Shown piece by piece: positions 1 to 7,719 of a DNA stretch of 64,000 nucleotides. This DNA comes from Streptomyces sp. NBC_00083 (GTDB lineage: Bacteria > Actinomycetota > Actinomycetes > Streptomycetales > Streptomycetaceae): contig NZ_JAPELY010000003.1 in assembly GCF_026343295.1 (NCBI RefSeq), positions 744,001-808,000 on the forward strand, read 5' to 3'. The stretch's first letter is position 1. Each line of letters starts with the position of its first letter. The notes under the pieces are model-generated. The model made no database searches. It worked only from the letters and a program-made list of their open reading frames with translations, and was not told where the DNA came from. Position numbers and translations under genes: made by a program.

Positions 1-48
1 GTCGTCGCCCCGCCCCTTCCCGAGTGCCCGAACGGAGACCGGCCCGCC

Positions 49-1659
49 GTGCCGTACGTCGTCACCCGATCCTGCTGCGCCGACGCGTCCTGCGTGCTGG
101 CCTGTCCCGTCAACTGCATCCACCCCGCGCCCGGCGAACCGGGCTTCGGGAGCACGGAGATGCTGTACGTCGATCCGCGCACCTGCGTCGACTGCGGCGC
201 CTGCACGACCGCCTGCCCCGTGGACGCGCTGAAGCCCCACACCGCCCTCGGCGCGGCGGAGTTGCCGTTCCTGGAGCTGAACGCCGCGTACTACAAGGAG
301 AACGCGCACGCCGACCGCGCCCCCATGTACGTCGTGCCGCCACAACGCCGCGTCTCCCAGGGCGAGTTGTCCGTCGCGGTCGTCGGCGCCGGGCCCGCCG
401 GACTGTTCGCCGCCGACGAACTGCTGCGGCACCCCGGCGTACGCGTGACCGTCTACGACCGCCTGCCGACCCCGTACGGTCTCGTGCGGGCCGGTGTCGC
501 GCCGGACCACCAGGACACCAAGCGGGTCACGGAGCTGTTCCGGGCCATCGAGTCGCAGGACGCCTTCAGCTACCGCCTCGGGGTCGAGGTCGGCACCGAC
601 ATCACCCACGCCGACCTGGCGCGCGCCCACCACGCGGTGCTCTACGCGGTCGGCGCCGCGGCCGACAGGCGCCTCGGCATCCAGGGCGAGGACCTGCCCG
701 GCAGCGGCTGCGCGACGGACTTCGTCGCCTGGTACAACGGCCATCCCGACCGCGCGCACGACGTCTACGACCTCGGCTGTGAACGCGCCGTCGTCATCGG
801 CAACGGCAATGTCGCCCTCGACGTCGCCCGCATCCTCACCGCCGACCCCGACGCCCTCGCCCGCACCGACATCTCCGACCGCGCGCTCGCCGCGCTGCGC
901 ACCAGCGAGATCCGCGAGGTCGTCCTCCTCGGCCGCCGCGGACCCGCGCAGGCCGCGTTCACCGTGCCCGAACTCCTGGCGCTCGGCGCGCTCGAAGACG
1001 TGGACGTGTGCGTCGAGGGCCCGCCCGAACTCCTGGCGCCCGACGGCACCGACCGGACACGGCTCCTGGCGGAGCTGGCGGCCCGCACGCCCGTCGAGGG
1101 GCGCCGCCGCATCGTGCTGCGCTTCCTCACCGGGCCGGTACGGATCACCGGCGACGCCTGCGTACGCGCCCTCGACGTCACCACGACCATGCTGGTGACC
1201 GACGCCGACGGCGCCGTCCGCGCGCGGCCCACCGGCGACATCCACACCCTGCAGACCGGGCTCGTCCTGCGCTCCGTCGGCTACCGGGCCCGCCCCGTCC
1301 CCGGCCTGCCCTTCGACGAGGACACCGCGACGGTCCCGCACGCGTCGGGGCGCGTCGAGCCGGGCGTCTACGTCGCGGGATGGATCAAGCGGGGCCCCAC
1401 CGGCTTCATCGGGACCAACAAGACCTGCGCCCAGGAGACGGTCGCATCGCTCCTGGACGACTTCGCGGCCGGGCGCCTCACCCGGCCGGGGCCCGCCGCG
1501 CCCATGGCGGGGAACGCCCTGGGCCTGGAGGACTGGCGGGCCATCGACCGCGCGGAGCGAGCGAGCGGCGAGGCGCAGGGCCGTCCCCGCGTCAAGTTCA
1601 CCGACAGGGAGTCCCTGCACCGCGCGGCGGCGCGGCCCGGGGCGCCGGTACGCGGTTGA
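49..1659 (+). CDS. Ferredoxin-NADP+ reductase with N-terminal ferredoxin domain (FprB type)
   Basis: A 536-residue flavoprotein expected to move electrons between NADPH and iron-sulfur carriers in the cytoplasm. Residues 1-80 form a two-cluster bacterial ferredoxin domain: C9/C10, C15 and C19 belong to one cluster, and C46, C49, C52 and C56 followed by Pro form a classic 4Fe-4S motif. The FAD Rossmann motif GAGPAG sits at residues 113-118 and is followed by the PYGLVRAGVAPDH signature of adrenodoxin-reductase-like enzymes. A second dinucleotide motif (GNGNVALDVAR) binds NADPH. The C-terminal motif PTGFIGTNK is also typical of the family. The GTG start follows an AGGAGA-like site (CGGAGA, about 10 nt upstream). 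The length matches FprB-type fusions. No operon partner is visible. Family assignment is firm; the physiological partner is unknown. Confidence 0.9.
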   Translation: MPYVVTRSCCADASCVLACPVNCIHPAPGEPGFGSTEMLYVDPRTCVDCGACTTACPVDALKPHTALGAAELPFLELNAAYYKENAHADRAPMYVVPPQRRVSQGELSVAVVGAGPAGLFAADELLRHPGVRVTVYDRLPTPYGLVRAGVAPDHQDTKRVTELFRAIESQDAFSYRLGVEVGTDITHADLARAHHAVLYAVGAAADRRLGIQGEDLPGSGCATDFVAWYNGHPDRAHDVYDLGCERAVVIGNGNVALDVARILTADPDALARTDISDRALAALRTSEIREVVLLGRRGPAQAAFTVPELLALGALEDVDVCVEGPPELLAPDGTDRTRLLAELAARTPVEGRRRIVLRFLTGPVRITGDACVRALDVTTTMLVTDADGAVRARPTGDIHTLQTGLVLRSVGYRARPVPGLPFDEDTATVPHASGRVEPGVYVAGWIKRGPTGFIGTNKTCAQETVASLLDDFAAGRLTRPGPAAPMAGNALGLEDWRAIDRAERASGEAQGRPRVKFTDRESLHRAAARPGAPVRG

Positions 1660-1696
1660 CGGCTGCCGGGCCGGACACCGCCGGGCCGGATCCTCG

Positions 1697-1772
1697 CCGG
1701 TGGCGGGGGAGCCCGGTCGGTGCCGGTGGCGGGCGACCCGTCAATACCAGTGGCTGGGGAGCCCCGTCAGTG
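1697..1772. repeat. Three degenerate tandem repeats of about 25 bp
   Basis: Units lie at 1697-1722, 1723-1746 and 1747-1772. Each starts CCGGTGGC or CCAGTGGC and continues with a GGGGAGCCC-like block and CCGTCA or GGTC. The third unit runs into the stop codon of the adjoining TetR gene. They lie between two converging genes and look like local slippage or expansion, with no clear function. Confidence 0.5.
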
Positions 1773-2456
1773 CCGCTCCAGGTCCGACACGCGCTGCTGG
1801 GGCGACAGTTCCACGCCCAGTTCCCGCAGCGTGGCGTCGAGGATCGCCCAGACCGAGCGGCACAGCATCGCGCGCAACTCCTCCTCGGACTGCTCGCGCC
1901 GCTCGTCGCGCACCCACTGGTTGACCGACGTGTCCACGAAACCCACGATGCCCACCGCGACCGAACGGATCGGCGCCTGCGGCACCCCGAGCGCCTTGAG
2001 CACGTCCCCGAAGCGGTCGCTCAGCATCAGGGCGATGGCCGTCTTGGTGTCCGCGACCAGCGAGCCGTCACCCATGGCGTGCTCCGCCACGCCCATGTAG
2101 GCGTACAGACGCGGGTGTTGGGCCACCCAGTCCAGGTGCGCGCCCACCACCCGGTGCACGGCGTCCTGCACGGTCCCCTCGAAGGTGAGGGTGGGCTCCA
2201 TCCGCCGCATGAACGACTCCACCACCCGCCGGCGGATCAACTCGTCCAGCGTGGCGCGGTCCTTGAAGTGCCGGTACAGCACCGACCGCGGCAGCCCCAC
2301 CCGCTCGGCGAGCCGCTGCACGCGAAAGCGCGTGCCCTCCTCCTCGATGAGCGCGACGGCCGCGTCGACCAGGTCCATCTGACGCTGCGCCTTGTGCTGG
2401 TCCCACCGGGTGGAGCGTCCGTCGATCTGCGGCTCTCCGCCGGTTCTGTCCGCCAC
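1767..2456 (-). CDS. TetR/AcrR family transcriptional regulator
   Basis: A 229-residue DNA-binding repressor-type protein. The TetR helix-turn-helix is at about residues 25-70, with the hallmark GLPRSVLYRHFKDRATL. The C-terminal two thirds is a helical ligand-binding domain of unknown specificity. The start is GTG at 2456; a TATCCT box lies six bases upstream, so the transcript is probably leaderless. It is divergent from the methyltransferase at 2539, about 80 bp away, which is the likeliest target along with itself. The ligand cannot be told from sequence. Confidence 0.85.
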   Translation of the reverse strand: MADRTGGEPQIDGRSTRWDQHKAQRQMDLVDAAVALIEEEGTRFRVQRLAERVGLPRSVLYRHFKDRATLDELIRRRVVESFMRRMEPTLTFEGTVQDAVHRVVGAHLDWVAQHPRLYAYMGVAEHAMGDGSLVADTKTAIALMLSDRFGDVLKALGVPQAPIRSVAVGIVGFVDTSVNQWVRDERREQSEEELRAMLCRSVWAILDATLRELGVELSPQQRVSDLERH

Positions 2457-2538
2457 CTGGTCAGGATATCGGATCGGCTCCGCGCGACCGCCGGGCCGGA
2501 CGGTGCCCGGAGCGGTCCCGACGATCTACGCTCGGCCC

Positions 2539-3150
2539 ATGAGTCGTTGGCAGGAACTGACCGGTGGAACCTCCGGAGGCGAGTACGCCGCGCGCTTCGA
2601 GGCGCTGGCCCGCAGCGGGAAGGACGTGCACGGCGAGGCGGCGTTCTGCGCCGCGCTGGTGGCTCCGGGCGCCCGGATCCTCGACGCCGGATGCGGCACC
2701 GGGCGGGTCATGATCCGCCTCGCCGAGCTCGGGTACGAGTGCGTCGGCGTCGATCTGGACGCCTCCATGCTGGACGTGGCGCGGGAACGGGCGCCCGGCC
2801 TGCCCTGGTTCCGGGCCGATCTGGCCGCCTTCGATCCGGTGGCGCTCGGCATCCCCGCGGATTTCGACCTCGTTGTCGCCGCCGGGAACGTCCTGCCGCT
2901 GGTCACCCCGGGCACAGAGGCCGCGGTGGTGCGGCGCCTGACGGCGGCCCTGCGTCCGGGTGGCCTGCTCGTCGCCGGATTCGGCCTCGACGCCGCCCAC
3001 CTGCCCGTGCCGCCGGTCCTCGGCCTCGCGGAGTACGACACCCATTGCGCCGCCGCCGGCCTCACCCCCGTCGCCCGCTTCGCCACCTGGGACGCGGACC
3101 CCTACGACAACGACGGCTACGCCGTCAGCGTCCACCGCACCGAGCCCTGA
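2539..3150 (+). CDS. Class I SAM-dependent methyltransferase
   Basis: A 203-residue cytosolic methyltransferase of the small-molecule type. Motif I is ILDAGCGTGRV (about residues 48-58), followed by the acidic ribose-binding VGVDLD; the later motif is LRPGGLLVAGFG. The substrate is not evident. The ATG at 2539 is preferred over upstream in-frame starts because a TACGCT -10 box lies just six bases before it, giving a leaderless transcript, and because homologous methyltransferases begin close to this point. It is divergent from a TetR regulator, which probably controls it. Confidence 0.82.
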   Translation: MSRWQELTGGTSGGEYAARFEALARSGKDVHGEAAFCAALVAPGARILDAGCGTGRVMIRLAELGYECVGVDLDASMLDVARERAPGLPWFRADLAAFDPVALGIPADFDLVVAAGNVLPLVTPGTEAAVVRRLTAALRPGGLLVAGFGLDAAHLPVPPVLGLAEYDTHCAAAGLTPVARFATWDADPYDNDGYAVSVHRTEP

Positions 3151-3319
3151 CCCGGAAGCGGGCCGGCTGCTGCTGATGCCCCGGGCGTCCTGGCGGGCCA
3201 TGATGGGCGGGCCCGCGACTGCAGCGCCGACTGATGCCCGAGCTCATGGTCGGGCTGACCTGTGGCAAGTCGTCGTGGCCGGCTTTTTCTCGGGGGAGGA
3301 TCCTGGCGGGAGTTGAGGG

Positions 3320-4081
3320 TCATCCTTGGCGGTCGGGGAGCATGCTGAGGGCTTGGGAGCGCTGCGCGACGAGGCCGTGGTAGGTGCCGTCGCGTTCGGC
3401 CCAGCGGTGCGTGAGGACGCCCTTCACGAGGATTTCTTGTGGTGTGGGGTCCTGTGAGAGCAGGTGCATGACCTCGGTGGCGAAGTCGTCGAGGGGCAGT
3501 GCCTGCGGGTTGACCTCGTGCTGGTCCGCTGTGGCGACGGCCGGGGGGACGAGTTCGACGACGCCGACACCGGTGCCGTCGAGTTGGGCGCGCAGCGCCT
3601 CGGTGTAGGCGTGCACGGCGGCTTTGGAGGCGGCGTAGCTGGGCATCGGCGGGAACGGCAGGAAGGCGATGCCGGAGGTGACGGTGATGAAGGTGCCGGC
3701 GCGGCGCTGGGTCAGGTGGGGCGTGAAGGCATCGATGACTCGGATGGTGCCCAGGAGGTTGGTGTCGATCGTCGTCTCGGCCGTTTCGAAGTGCGCGGGG
3801 TCGCGCAGGTCTTCCAGGAGCATGACGCCCGACATCGTCACCACGGTGTCCAGGCCAGGGTGCCGGGCAAGTACGGCGGCACGGGCAGATGTGACGGAGG
3901 CGCGGTCGGTGACGTCGAGGGCGAACGTGGTGAACCCTTCTTCGGCGAGTTCCGAGAGCGCGCAGGGGTTGCGGCCGCCGATGGCCACGGTGCTGCCCGC
4001 CGCGGCGAACCGGCGGGCCAGCTCGCGCCCGATACCGGAGGTTCCACCGGCAATGAACACGGTGCGGTTGGAGAGGTCCAC
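3320..4081 (-). CDS. SDR-family NAD(P)-dependent oxidoreductase (DltE-like)
   Basis: A 253-residue classical short-chain dehydrogenase. The cofactor motif GGTSGIG is at residues 12-18. The catalytic Ser lies in VTSG, and the YAASK motif supplies the Tyr and Lys. Substrate-side sequence resembles the DltE-type SDRs common in actinomycetes. The GTG start is preceded by GAAGGA. It faces an HTH regulator across 190 bp (4082-4269), an arrangement that usually means the regulator controls the dehydrogenase. The redox substrate is unknown. Confidence 0.85.
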   Translation of the reverse strand: MDLSNRTVFIAGGTSGIGRELARRFAAAGSTVAIGGRNPCALSELAEEGFTTFALDVTDRASVTSARAAVLARHPGLDTVVTMSGVMLLEDLRDPAHFETAETTIDTNLLGTIRVIDAFTPHLTQRRAGTFITVTSGIAFLPFPPMPSYAASKAAVHAYTEALRAQLDGTGVGVVELVPPAVATADQHEVNPQALPLDDFATEVMHLLSQDPTPQEILVKGVLTHRWAERDGTYHGLVAQRSQALSMLPDRQG

Positions 4082-4143
4082 GAGATCGTCCTTCAGTCCA
4101 GGGCGCCGTCGGCCCTCAGGCTCGCGGCGCAGACGGTGCTGCT

Positions 4144-4236
4144 CGCTGTCTCAGTGAGAACAGCGCTGTCGCAGTCTTGAGGGCATTCGCCGGGCGTGGC
4201 AGGGCCCCCGTCCTGCCTGGTCCTGGCAGGGCCCCC
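4144..4236. promoter_or_regulatory. Candidate operator cluster between divergent SDR and HTH-regulator genes
   Basis: CGCTGT at 4144-4149 and ACAGCG at 4160-4165 form an inverted repeat around an inner CTCAGTGAG palindrome. Downstream, TGGCAGGGCCCCC occurs twice as a direct repeat (4197-4209 and 4224-4236) 27 bp apart, and CCTGCC/GGCAGG arms also pair between the copies. The spacing and position suit binding by the adjacent regulator. This is inferred from symmetry only. Confidence 0.4.
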
Positions 4237-4269
4237 TCTGCGGCATGTGCACCGCATTACGGTGTCGGT

Positions 4270-5130
4270 ATGAAAGACGAGGAATCCGGCAACCGGCTCG
4301 GCAGCTACCTGCGCGCCCGACGTGAGCTGGTCTCCCCGGCGCAGGCCGGACTTCCGCCCGGCGGCAATCGACGCGTGCCGGGCCTGCGCCGTGAGGAGGT
4401 CGCCCTGCTCGCCGGGATCAGCCCCGACTACTACCTGCGTCTGGAACGAGGGCGCGACAAGAACCCCTCGTCGCAGGTCCTGGAATCACTGGCGCGCGTC
4501 CTGCAGCTCGATGCCCTCGAGCGGATGTATCTGCTCGGCCTCACGGCGGCACGCCCCAGGACGCCGCGCCGCAAGCGGTCCGAGCACGTACCGGCACGGG
4601 TGCACCAGCTCCTCGCCCACCTGCAGATTCCCGCGTTCGTCGAAGGGCGCGCGTTCGATGTCCTGGCCTCCAACCCCGCGGCCCTCGCGCTCTCTCCTCG
4701 GCTGCGGCCCGGCCAGAACCGGCTGCGTTCCCTCCTCCTCGATCCCGAGGAACAGGCCTTCCAACAGGACTGGACGAAGGCCACAGCCGACTCCGTCGCC
4801 GCCCTGCGCACCACCATCGGGGACGACACCGACGACCCCCGGTTCGTCGAACTCGTCGGAGAACTCGCACTGTCCAGTCAGCGGTTCCGCACCCTGTGGG
4901 CACGCCACGACGTCCGCAGTCTCGACGGGGGCAGCACCACCGTCCGCCACCCCGTCGTCGGTGAACTCCGTCTCCACCGCGACAAACTCCCCGTCGACGA
5001 CGTCATCCTCGTCGTCTACTACCCCGACAAGGACAGCGACAGCGACGAGAAGCTGCGGCTCCTCGCCGCCCTTTCGGACGCCGAGCCCATCGGCACGGCG
5101 CACGACAGGAGTGCTGCTCCCGCCGGTTGA
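4270..5130 (+). CDS. XRE-type helix-turn-helix regulator with MmyB-like ligand-binding domain
   Basis: A 286-residue regulator. The N-terminal HTH spans about residues 10-75 and contains the family signature GLRREEVALLAG followed by YYLRLERGRDKNPS. Residues 105-270 match the MmyB-like (PAS-like) ligand-binding domain seen behind this HTH in actinomycetes. The ATG at 4270 is chosen because TACGGT lies six bases upstream as a -10 box (leaderless mRNA) and the HTH would otherwise be preceded by a proline-rich stretch. It is divergently transcribed from the SDR gene at 3320-4081, its probable target. The ligand is unknown. Confidence 0.87.
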   Translation: MKDEESGNRLGSYLRARRELVSPAQAGLPPGGNRRVPGLRREEVALLAGISPDYYLRLERGRDKNPSSQVLESLARVLQLDALERMYLLGLTAARPRTPRRKRSEHVPARVHQLLAHLQIPAFVEGRAFDVLASNPAALALSPRLRPGQNRLRSLLLDPEEQAFQQDWTKATADSVAALRTTIGDDTDDPRFVELVGELALSSQRFRTLWARHDVRSLDGGSTTVRHPVVGELRLHRDKLPVDDVILVVYYPDKDSDSDEKLRLLAALSDAEPIGTAHDRSAAPAG

Positions 5131-5166
5131 CGGTCTGCCACCGTGCACGGGTCACCCGTGAAGGGC

Positions 5167-5190
5167 GCGGATTCAGAGGGAACTCAGAGG
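5167..5190 (+). promoter_or_regulatory. Direct-repeat operator shared with the two-component system at 16.2 kb
   Basis: Two TCAGAGG half-sites (TTCAGAGG then CTCAGAGG) are spaced 11 bp apart, about 110 bp upstream of the DoxX gene. The same 24-bp block, with one mismatch, occurs at 16146-16169 in front of the OmpR-type response-regulator gene. Direct repeats with an 11-bp period are the normal target of OmpR/PhoB regulators. Confidence 0.6.
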
Positions 5191-5300
5191 TTTGGGTGAC
5201 TGGTGCGGACGGGCGGATCGCGCCCATCATCGCTTGTCGTGCTCATGCAGGAAGTCGCGGCCGATCGTTGAGGCTTCCCGAAACCGAGGAGTAACCCCCC

Positions 5301-5759
5301 ATGAACTTCTCGCACCAATCGACGTTACCCACCGCCGGGCCCGTGGTGCAGGCGGTCTTTCGCCTGATAACAGGCTTCCTCTTCGCCTGCCATGGCGCCG
5401 CGTCCTTGTTCGGTGTCCTCGGAGGCGCTCACGGCGGCGGCGCGGAGCCCGCACTGCAGTGGCCCGGGTGGTGGGCCGCGCTCATTGAGCTGGTCGGTGG
5501 AATCCTGGTGGCCCTGGGCCTGTTCACCCGGATCGCCGCAGTCATCTGCTCGGGCTCCATGGCCTACGCCTACTTCAGCGTGCACCAGGCCAACGGGCTG
5601 CTCCCGATCAACAACGGGGGCGAGCCCGCCGTCCAGTTCTGCTGGGCGTTCCTCCTGATCGCCTGCCTCGGTCCCGGCGCGTACGCGGTCGGGAGTCTGT
5701 GGAAGCACGGCCCGGCCGCGGACGTGGGCGACCGGCCGGCGCCCGTGTCCATGTCCTAG
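5301..5759 (+). CDS. DoxX family membrane protein
   Basis: A 152-residue integral membrane protein with about four hydrophobic segments. Landmarks of the DoxX family are RLITGFLFACHGAASLFG near the N-terminus, ELVGGILVALGLFTRIAA in the middle and a NNGGEPAVQFCWAFLLI segment. DoxX proteins are quinol-oxidase-associated or redox-linked membrane proteins of poorly defined role. The ATG follows GAGGAG. An OmpR-type direct repeat lies upstream, which suggests control by the two-component system encoded at 16.2-18.4 kb. A strong stem-loop follows at 5780. Confidence 0.85.
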   Translation: MNFSHQSTLPTAGPVVQAVFRLITGFLFACHGAASLFGVLGGAHGGGAEPALQWPGWWAALIELVGGILVALGLFTRIAAVICSGSMAYAYFSVHQANGLLPINNGGEPAVQFCWAFLLIACLGPGAYAVGSLWKHGPAADVGDRPAPVSMS

Positions 5760-5779
5760 GCGCCGACAGCCGTGTGCGA

Positions 5780-5804
5780 TCGGCCGGGGGCCCGCCCCGG
5801 CCGA
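5780..5804 (+). terminator. Stem-loop terminator after DoxX gene
   Basis: TCGGCCGGGG (5780-5789) pairs perfectly with CCCCGGCCGA (5795-5804) around a five-base loop, 20 bp after the DoxX stop codon. There is no T-tract, as is usual in Streptomyces. Confidence 0.6.
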
Positions 5805-6038
5805 CCGCAGGACGTCCGGGACGGCCTGCGGCATGACCCCCCGCTCCACAAGGGCGGCCGGTTCACCATCGACGCGTTCCCGGGGGTGCCCGGCCCCGGC
5901 GGGGACCGCGCCGGTGGGGCAGGCCGCGTTCGCGGTTGCGCCGAACTGGGGCCGAACCGCGCCGACTTGGCTTCGGGGGCGGGCAAAGATCATGCCCAGG
6001 TCTACCGGGTGTCACCCGGGCCCAGCATCATCGCGCGT

Positions 6039-7133
6039 ATGACCCTCGCCACCGGCGCGCCCCCGCCCGTGCACCGCACGCCCCTGACGCTCGCACGGCG
6101 GTTCCTCACCGGCGGTGTGATCGGGGTGTCCCTCGGTGCGCTTGTCGTGGGCGGGGTCATCGGGAACACGCCCCTGTTCGTCGCGGGGCTGGTGCTGCCT
6201 GTGGTCTACGGGGTGGTGTTCTTCGTGGCCGGCATGCCGAGGCGCGTCCGGGAGGCGGCGATCGCGCCCCGTACGGCGCTCGCGTTGATCGAGACCCTGA
6301 CGGCTGTCGGGGGCGAGTCGAGTGACGTGTCGGTGCGGTTCGAGCTGACCGTCGTGCCGGACGACGGGCCGGCGTACCGGGTCGAGATCATGCAGGAGAT
6401 CAACCTGGTGGAGCTTCCCGACTACCGCCCGCGCGGCATCGTGGTGGTCCACTACCCGGCCGACCGGCCGTGGCGGGTGCGGATCGTCAAGCGGCCGACG
6501 CCGGAGTGGGAGGAGCGGGCGGCTTCGGCCCGCCTCGACTCGATGCCGGGGGCGGCCCGGGTGGCGGCGCCACCGGAGGGCTGCGCCGTCGGTGTCGCCC
6601 TGCTCGCCGGCCTGCTGCTCGGCGCGGCCGCCGTGGTCCTGCTGTTCCGCGCGGACCTCTTCCACCGGGACGACACGGCGAAGCCGCCTTCGGCCGCGAA
6701 GCCGTCCGTCTCCTCCACATCGTCGACCACGACGGTGTCGTCGGCGTCCGCCACGGTCGCCCTGGGACCGGGCCAGTCCTTTCTCGACGCGGGCGAGCTG
6801 GAACGGGCCGTCGCCCCACTCGACCGAGGTGAGGACACACGTCAGGCACTCACGGTCGTCGTGCAGGAACGCCTGCTGTCGGTCATGTTCTCGCCAGCCC
6901 GTACGGGGGCTCCTGGAGTGGACCCCCGTGCGCTGCCCTACGGCCGATTCCCCGCCCTGGTCGAGGAGGCGAGGACGACGCTCGGCGTGAGCTCCCCCAG
7001 TACTTGGCAGATCATCGTCGACCGTCTCACCGGCTCCCTCGCCATCAGGGTCGCCGTGACCGGCCCCGAGGGCACGGCCTCCCTGGAGGCGGACGCGCAG
7101 GGCAGGGTGGTGCGTCGTACACCCGCGCGGTGA
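6039..7133 (+). CDS. Membrane protein of unknown function with DUF3592-like region
   Basis: A 364-residue membrane protein I do not recognise precisely. Two adjacent hydrophobic segments (about residues 25-68) are followed by a soluble domain of roughly 100 residues ending in IVVVHYPADRPWRVRI, similar in feel to DUF3592-type domains. A third hydrophobic segment follows at about 185-207. After a Ser/Thr/Pro-rich linker (about 215-245) comes a C-terminal extracytoplasmic domain of about 115 residues. ATG 6039 is preferred over an upstream in-frame start because the upstream extension is low-complexity; CATCAT seven bases before the ATG could be a leaderless -10. Topology is inferred; no function is proposed. 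Confidence 0.72.
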   Translation: MTLATGAPPPVHRTPLTLARRFLTGGVIGVSLGALVVGGVIGNTPLFVAGLVLPVVYGVVFFVAGMPRRVREAAIAPRTALALIETLTAVGGESSDVSVRFELTVVPDDGPAYRVEIMQEINLVELPDYRPRGIVVVHYPADRPWRVRIVKRPTPEWEERAASARLDSMPGAARVAAPPEGCAVGVALLAGLLLGAAAVVLLFRADLFHRDDTAKPPSAAKPSVSSTSSTTTVSSASATVALGPGQSFLDAGELERAVAPLDRGEDTRQALTVVVQERLLSVMFSPARTGAPGVDPRALPYGRFPALVEEARTTLGVSSPSTWQIIVDRLTGSLAIRVAVTGPEGTASLEADAQGRVVRRTPAR

Positions 7134-7228
7134 GACGAGCCGGCCATCCCGCGACTGCACGCGGGCCGTCGTGGACCCCTCCCGGTGAGGCCGGCCGCTA
7201 AATTCTTTCTCGGATATCCGCCGGCGAT

Positions 7229-7254
7229 GTAGAAAACGCCCGGCGTGCTTCTAC
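7229..7254. promoter_or_regulatory. Nested inverted repeat upstream of DGPF/ECF42 operon
   Basis: GTAGAA (7229-7234) and TTCTAC (7249-7254) flank an inner ACGCC-C-GGCGT palindrome (7236-7246), about 55 bp before the DGPF-protein gene. TGTAGA at 7228 resembles the TGTCGA -35 element I recall for ECF42 sigma factors. It could be the autoregulated promoter or an operator. Confidence 0.35.
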
Positions 7255-7307
7255 CTATGCGTGAGAGCCCCCCCCCGGGGCAGCCACGACGAACGAGGAG
7301 CAGGACC

Positions 7308-7709
7308 ATGAAGTACATGCTGCTGATGCAGTTCAGCGAGAAGAACGTCGACTTCCCCAAGCTCGACGAGTGGAAGCCCGAGGAGATCCAGGCCCACATC
7401 CAGTTCATGAAGCAGACCAATGCCGGCCTCGCCACCGCCGGTGAGCTGGTCGACGCGCAGGGTCTGGCCATGCCGGAGACCGCCCGGATCGTGCGCTCCC
7501 ACAGCGGCGGCGCGCCCGTCGTCACCGAGGGCCCGTTCCCGGAGTCCAAGGAGTGGGTGGCCGGCTGGTGGATCGTGGACTGCGACACCGAGCAGCGGGC
7601 GATCGAGATCGCCGCCACCGTCTCCGCCGCCCCCGGCCCGGGTGGCCGTCCGCTCAACATGCCGATCGAGGTGCGGCAGGTCATGGCGGCTCCGCCCACC
7701 GAGCTGTAG
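7308..7709 (+). CDS. YCII-related / DGPF-domain protein
   Basis: A 133-residue cytosolic protein beginning MKYMLLMQFSE, typical of YCII/DGPF-domain proteins. The DGPF-equivalent motif here reads EGPFPESKEWVAGWWIVD. The biochemical role of these proteins is uncertain; they are tightly linked genetically to ECF42 sigma factors and may be part of the signal pathway. GACGAACGAGGAG provides the ribosome site. The sigma-factor gene starts 10 bp after this stop codon, so the two form an operon. Confidence 0.88.
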   Translation: MKYMLLMQFSEKNVDFPKLDEWKPEEIQAHIQFMKQTNAGLATAGELVDAQGLAMPETARIVRSHSGGAPVVTEGPFPESKEWVAGWWIVDCDTEQRAIEIAATVSAAPGPGGRPLNMPIEVRQVMAAPPTEL

Positions 7710-7719
7710 GAACACCCCT

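Noticed and set aside
1008..3176. A 722-codon plus-strand frame overlapping the reductase, TetR and methyltransferase genes
   Set aside because: Overlaps three well-supported genes; composition (Arg/Pro/Ala) is that of an out-of-frame reading.
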